Shown one piece after another: positions 63,468 through 64,000 of a stretch of DNA of 64,000 nucleotides (positions within the stretch are counted from its first letter, which is position 1; each line of letters opens with the position of its first letter). The notes below the pieces were generated by a model. The model saw only the letters and a program-made list of their open reading frames with translations. It made no database searches and was not told the DNA's origin. The translations under genes were made by a program, and so were the position numbers. Source of the stretch: Bacillota bacterium (lineage in GTDB: Bacteria > Bacillota > Clostridia > Acetivibrionales > DSM-1351); contig JAEYHZ010000022.1 in NCBI GenBank assembly GCA_023409265.1, positions 434,001-498,000 on the forward strand. Reading direction: 5' to 3'.

Positions 63468-64000
63468 TTACTCTCCGAAATTTCCCGTATACTCAACAAG
63501 AGTGGCGCTATAGACCCCGTTAAGGCCGGATAAGGCAGTCACAAATGAAGTATTTTCCGCCTTTGTTTTAACTTCCAGAGTTAATTCTATTTTATCATTT
63601 ATGGCTGTTTTATTTTTCAATACATTCTTAAATGGTTTCATAACTCTCTGGACCTCTTCATTTGCCCCGCTGTCAAACTTAACAATCAACAAATATACTC
63701 TTGCTGAGCTTTTAAGGTGAACCAGAATGATATATACAACTGCAACAAATACTGTGCAGATTAAAGACATCAGATATAAACCTGCTCCGCAAGTAATACC
63801 AATTGCAACAGAACAAAATAAAAATCCTACATCCAGGGGATCCTTTACTGCAGTACGGAAACGGACTATACTCAGAGCACCAACCATACCAAGTGACAAC
63901 ACAACATTAGAGCTTATTGTTAAAACTATAAAGGCTGTAACCACACATACCAGAACCAATAATATGTTGAAATTATTATTATATATCACACCTTTATAGA
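63468..64000 (-). CDS. DUF4956 membrane protein, N-terminus cut by window edge
   Basis: The reading frame is open to the window end (YKGVIYNNNFNI before the first internal GTG at 63989). Membrane segments at about 10-32, 37-48 and 65-92, then a soluble C-terminal domain. 'SNVVLSLGMVGALSIVRFRT' is the DUF4956 signature. In other Firmicutes DUF4956 lies beside VTC polyphosphate polymerase and CotH-type genes; those would be upstream, outside this window. Confidence 0.85.
   Translation of the reverse strand, partial: YKGVIYNNNFNILLVLVCVVTAFIVLTISSNVVLSLGMVGALSIVRFRTAVKDPLDVGFLFCSVAIGITCGAGLYLMSLICTVFVAVVYIILVHLKSSARVYLLIVKFDSGANEEVQRVMKPFKNVLKNKTAINDKIELTLEVKTKAENTSFVTALSGLNGVYSATLVEYTGNFGE

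Overview
The window looks like a low-GC, strictly anaerobic, spore-forming clostridium that lives on plant polysaccharides. It has a Ruminiclostridium-like character, which is an inference from gene content and not a species identification. Supporting signs are clostridial ribosomal and RNA polymerase genes with strong AGGAGG ribosome sites, a YtfJ/GerW-type sporulation gene, an FprA flavodiiron protein, the clostridial GGGtGRT/NifU-like pair, and two YesM/YesN-regulated carbohydrate ABC-transporter loci.

Layout. 1-13.2 kb is housekeeping: a partial rRNA uracil methyltransferase (rlmD), a small ferritin-like protein, a DUF2953-ytfJ pair, a holin-like membrane protein, a large chemotaxis receptor, an M23 peptidase-bactofilin pair, a class A penicillin-binding protein, proB, and a marR-yvaD-PAP2 operon. 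13.2-14.2 kb has no intact gene. It holds an orphan terminator and a decayed ParE-type toxin gene, and it is followed by an AraC-type regulator fused to a papain/C39-like domain. 16-19.2 kb carries the GGGtGRT/NifU-like pair and fprA.

19.5-51.8 kb is the ribosomal/RNA polymerase supercluster, all on the minus strand. The order of transcription is rpmG-secE-nusG-rplK-rplA-(L10 leader)-rplJ-rplL-rpoB-rpoC, then rplL7Ae-like-rpsL-rpsG-fusA-tuf. The two halves are normally adjacent. Here they are separated by about 15 kb (24.65-39.6 kb) holding an ABC-F gene and a complete sugar-use locus: YesM/YesN, binding protein, two permeases, GH130, GH78 and a secreted carbohydrate-binding protein. Two terminators follow rpoC, and a TTGACA-N18-TAGAAT promoter precedes the str half, so the two halves appear to be transcribed independently.

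Within the island the binding-protein operon and the secreted carbohydrate-binding protein share an almost identical upstream element. It has two direct repeats 20 bp apart, abutting a weak -35 that lies 17 bp from a TATAAT. This predicts co-activation by the local AraC-type response regulator. That regulator is read in two frames, broken at an A7 run. Upstream of the ABC-F gene are a 39-codon ORF, a terminator, a 271-bp TA-flanked MITE-like element, and a second terminator placed as an attenuator.

51.9-64 kb is a second sugar-type locus on the minus strand: DUF4956 (partial), DUF4832, YesM, YesN, binding protein, two permeases and two FAD-dependent oxidoreductases. No tRNA, rRNA, CRISPR array, intact transposase or prophage was found. 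The most unusual items are the MITE/attenuator arrangement, the shared operator pair with its frameshifted regulator, an apparent small RNA gene between rplL and rpoB, the AraC/C39-like fusion, and the oxidoreductase pair tied to a sugar transporter.
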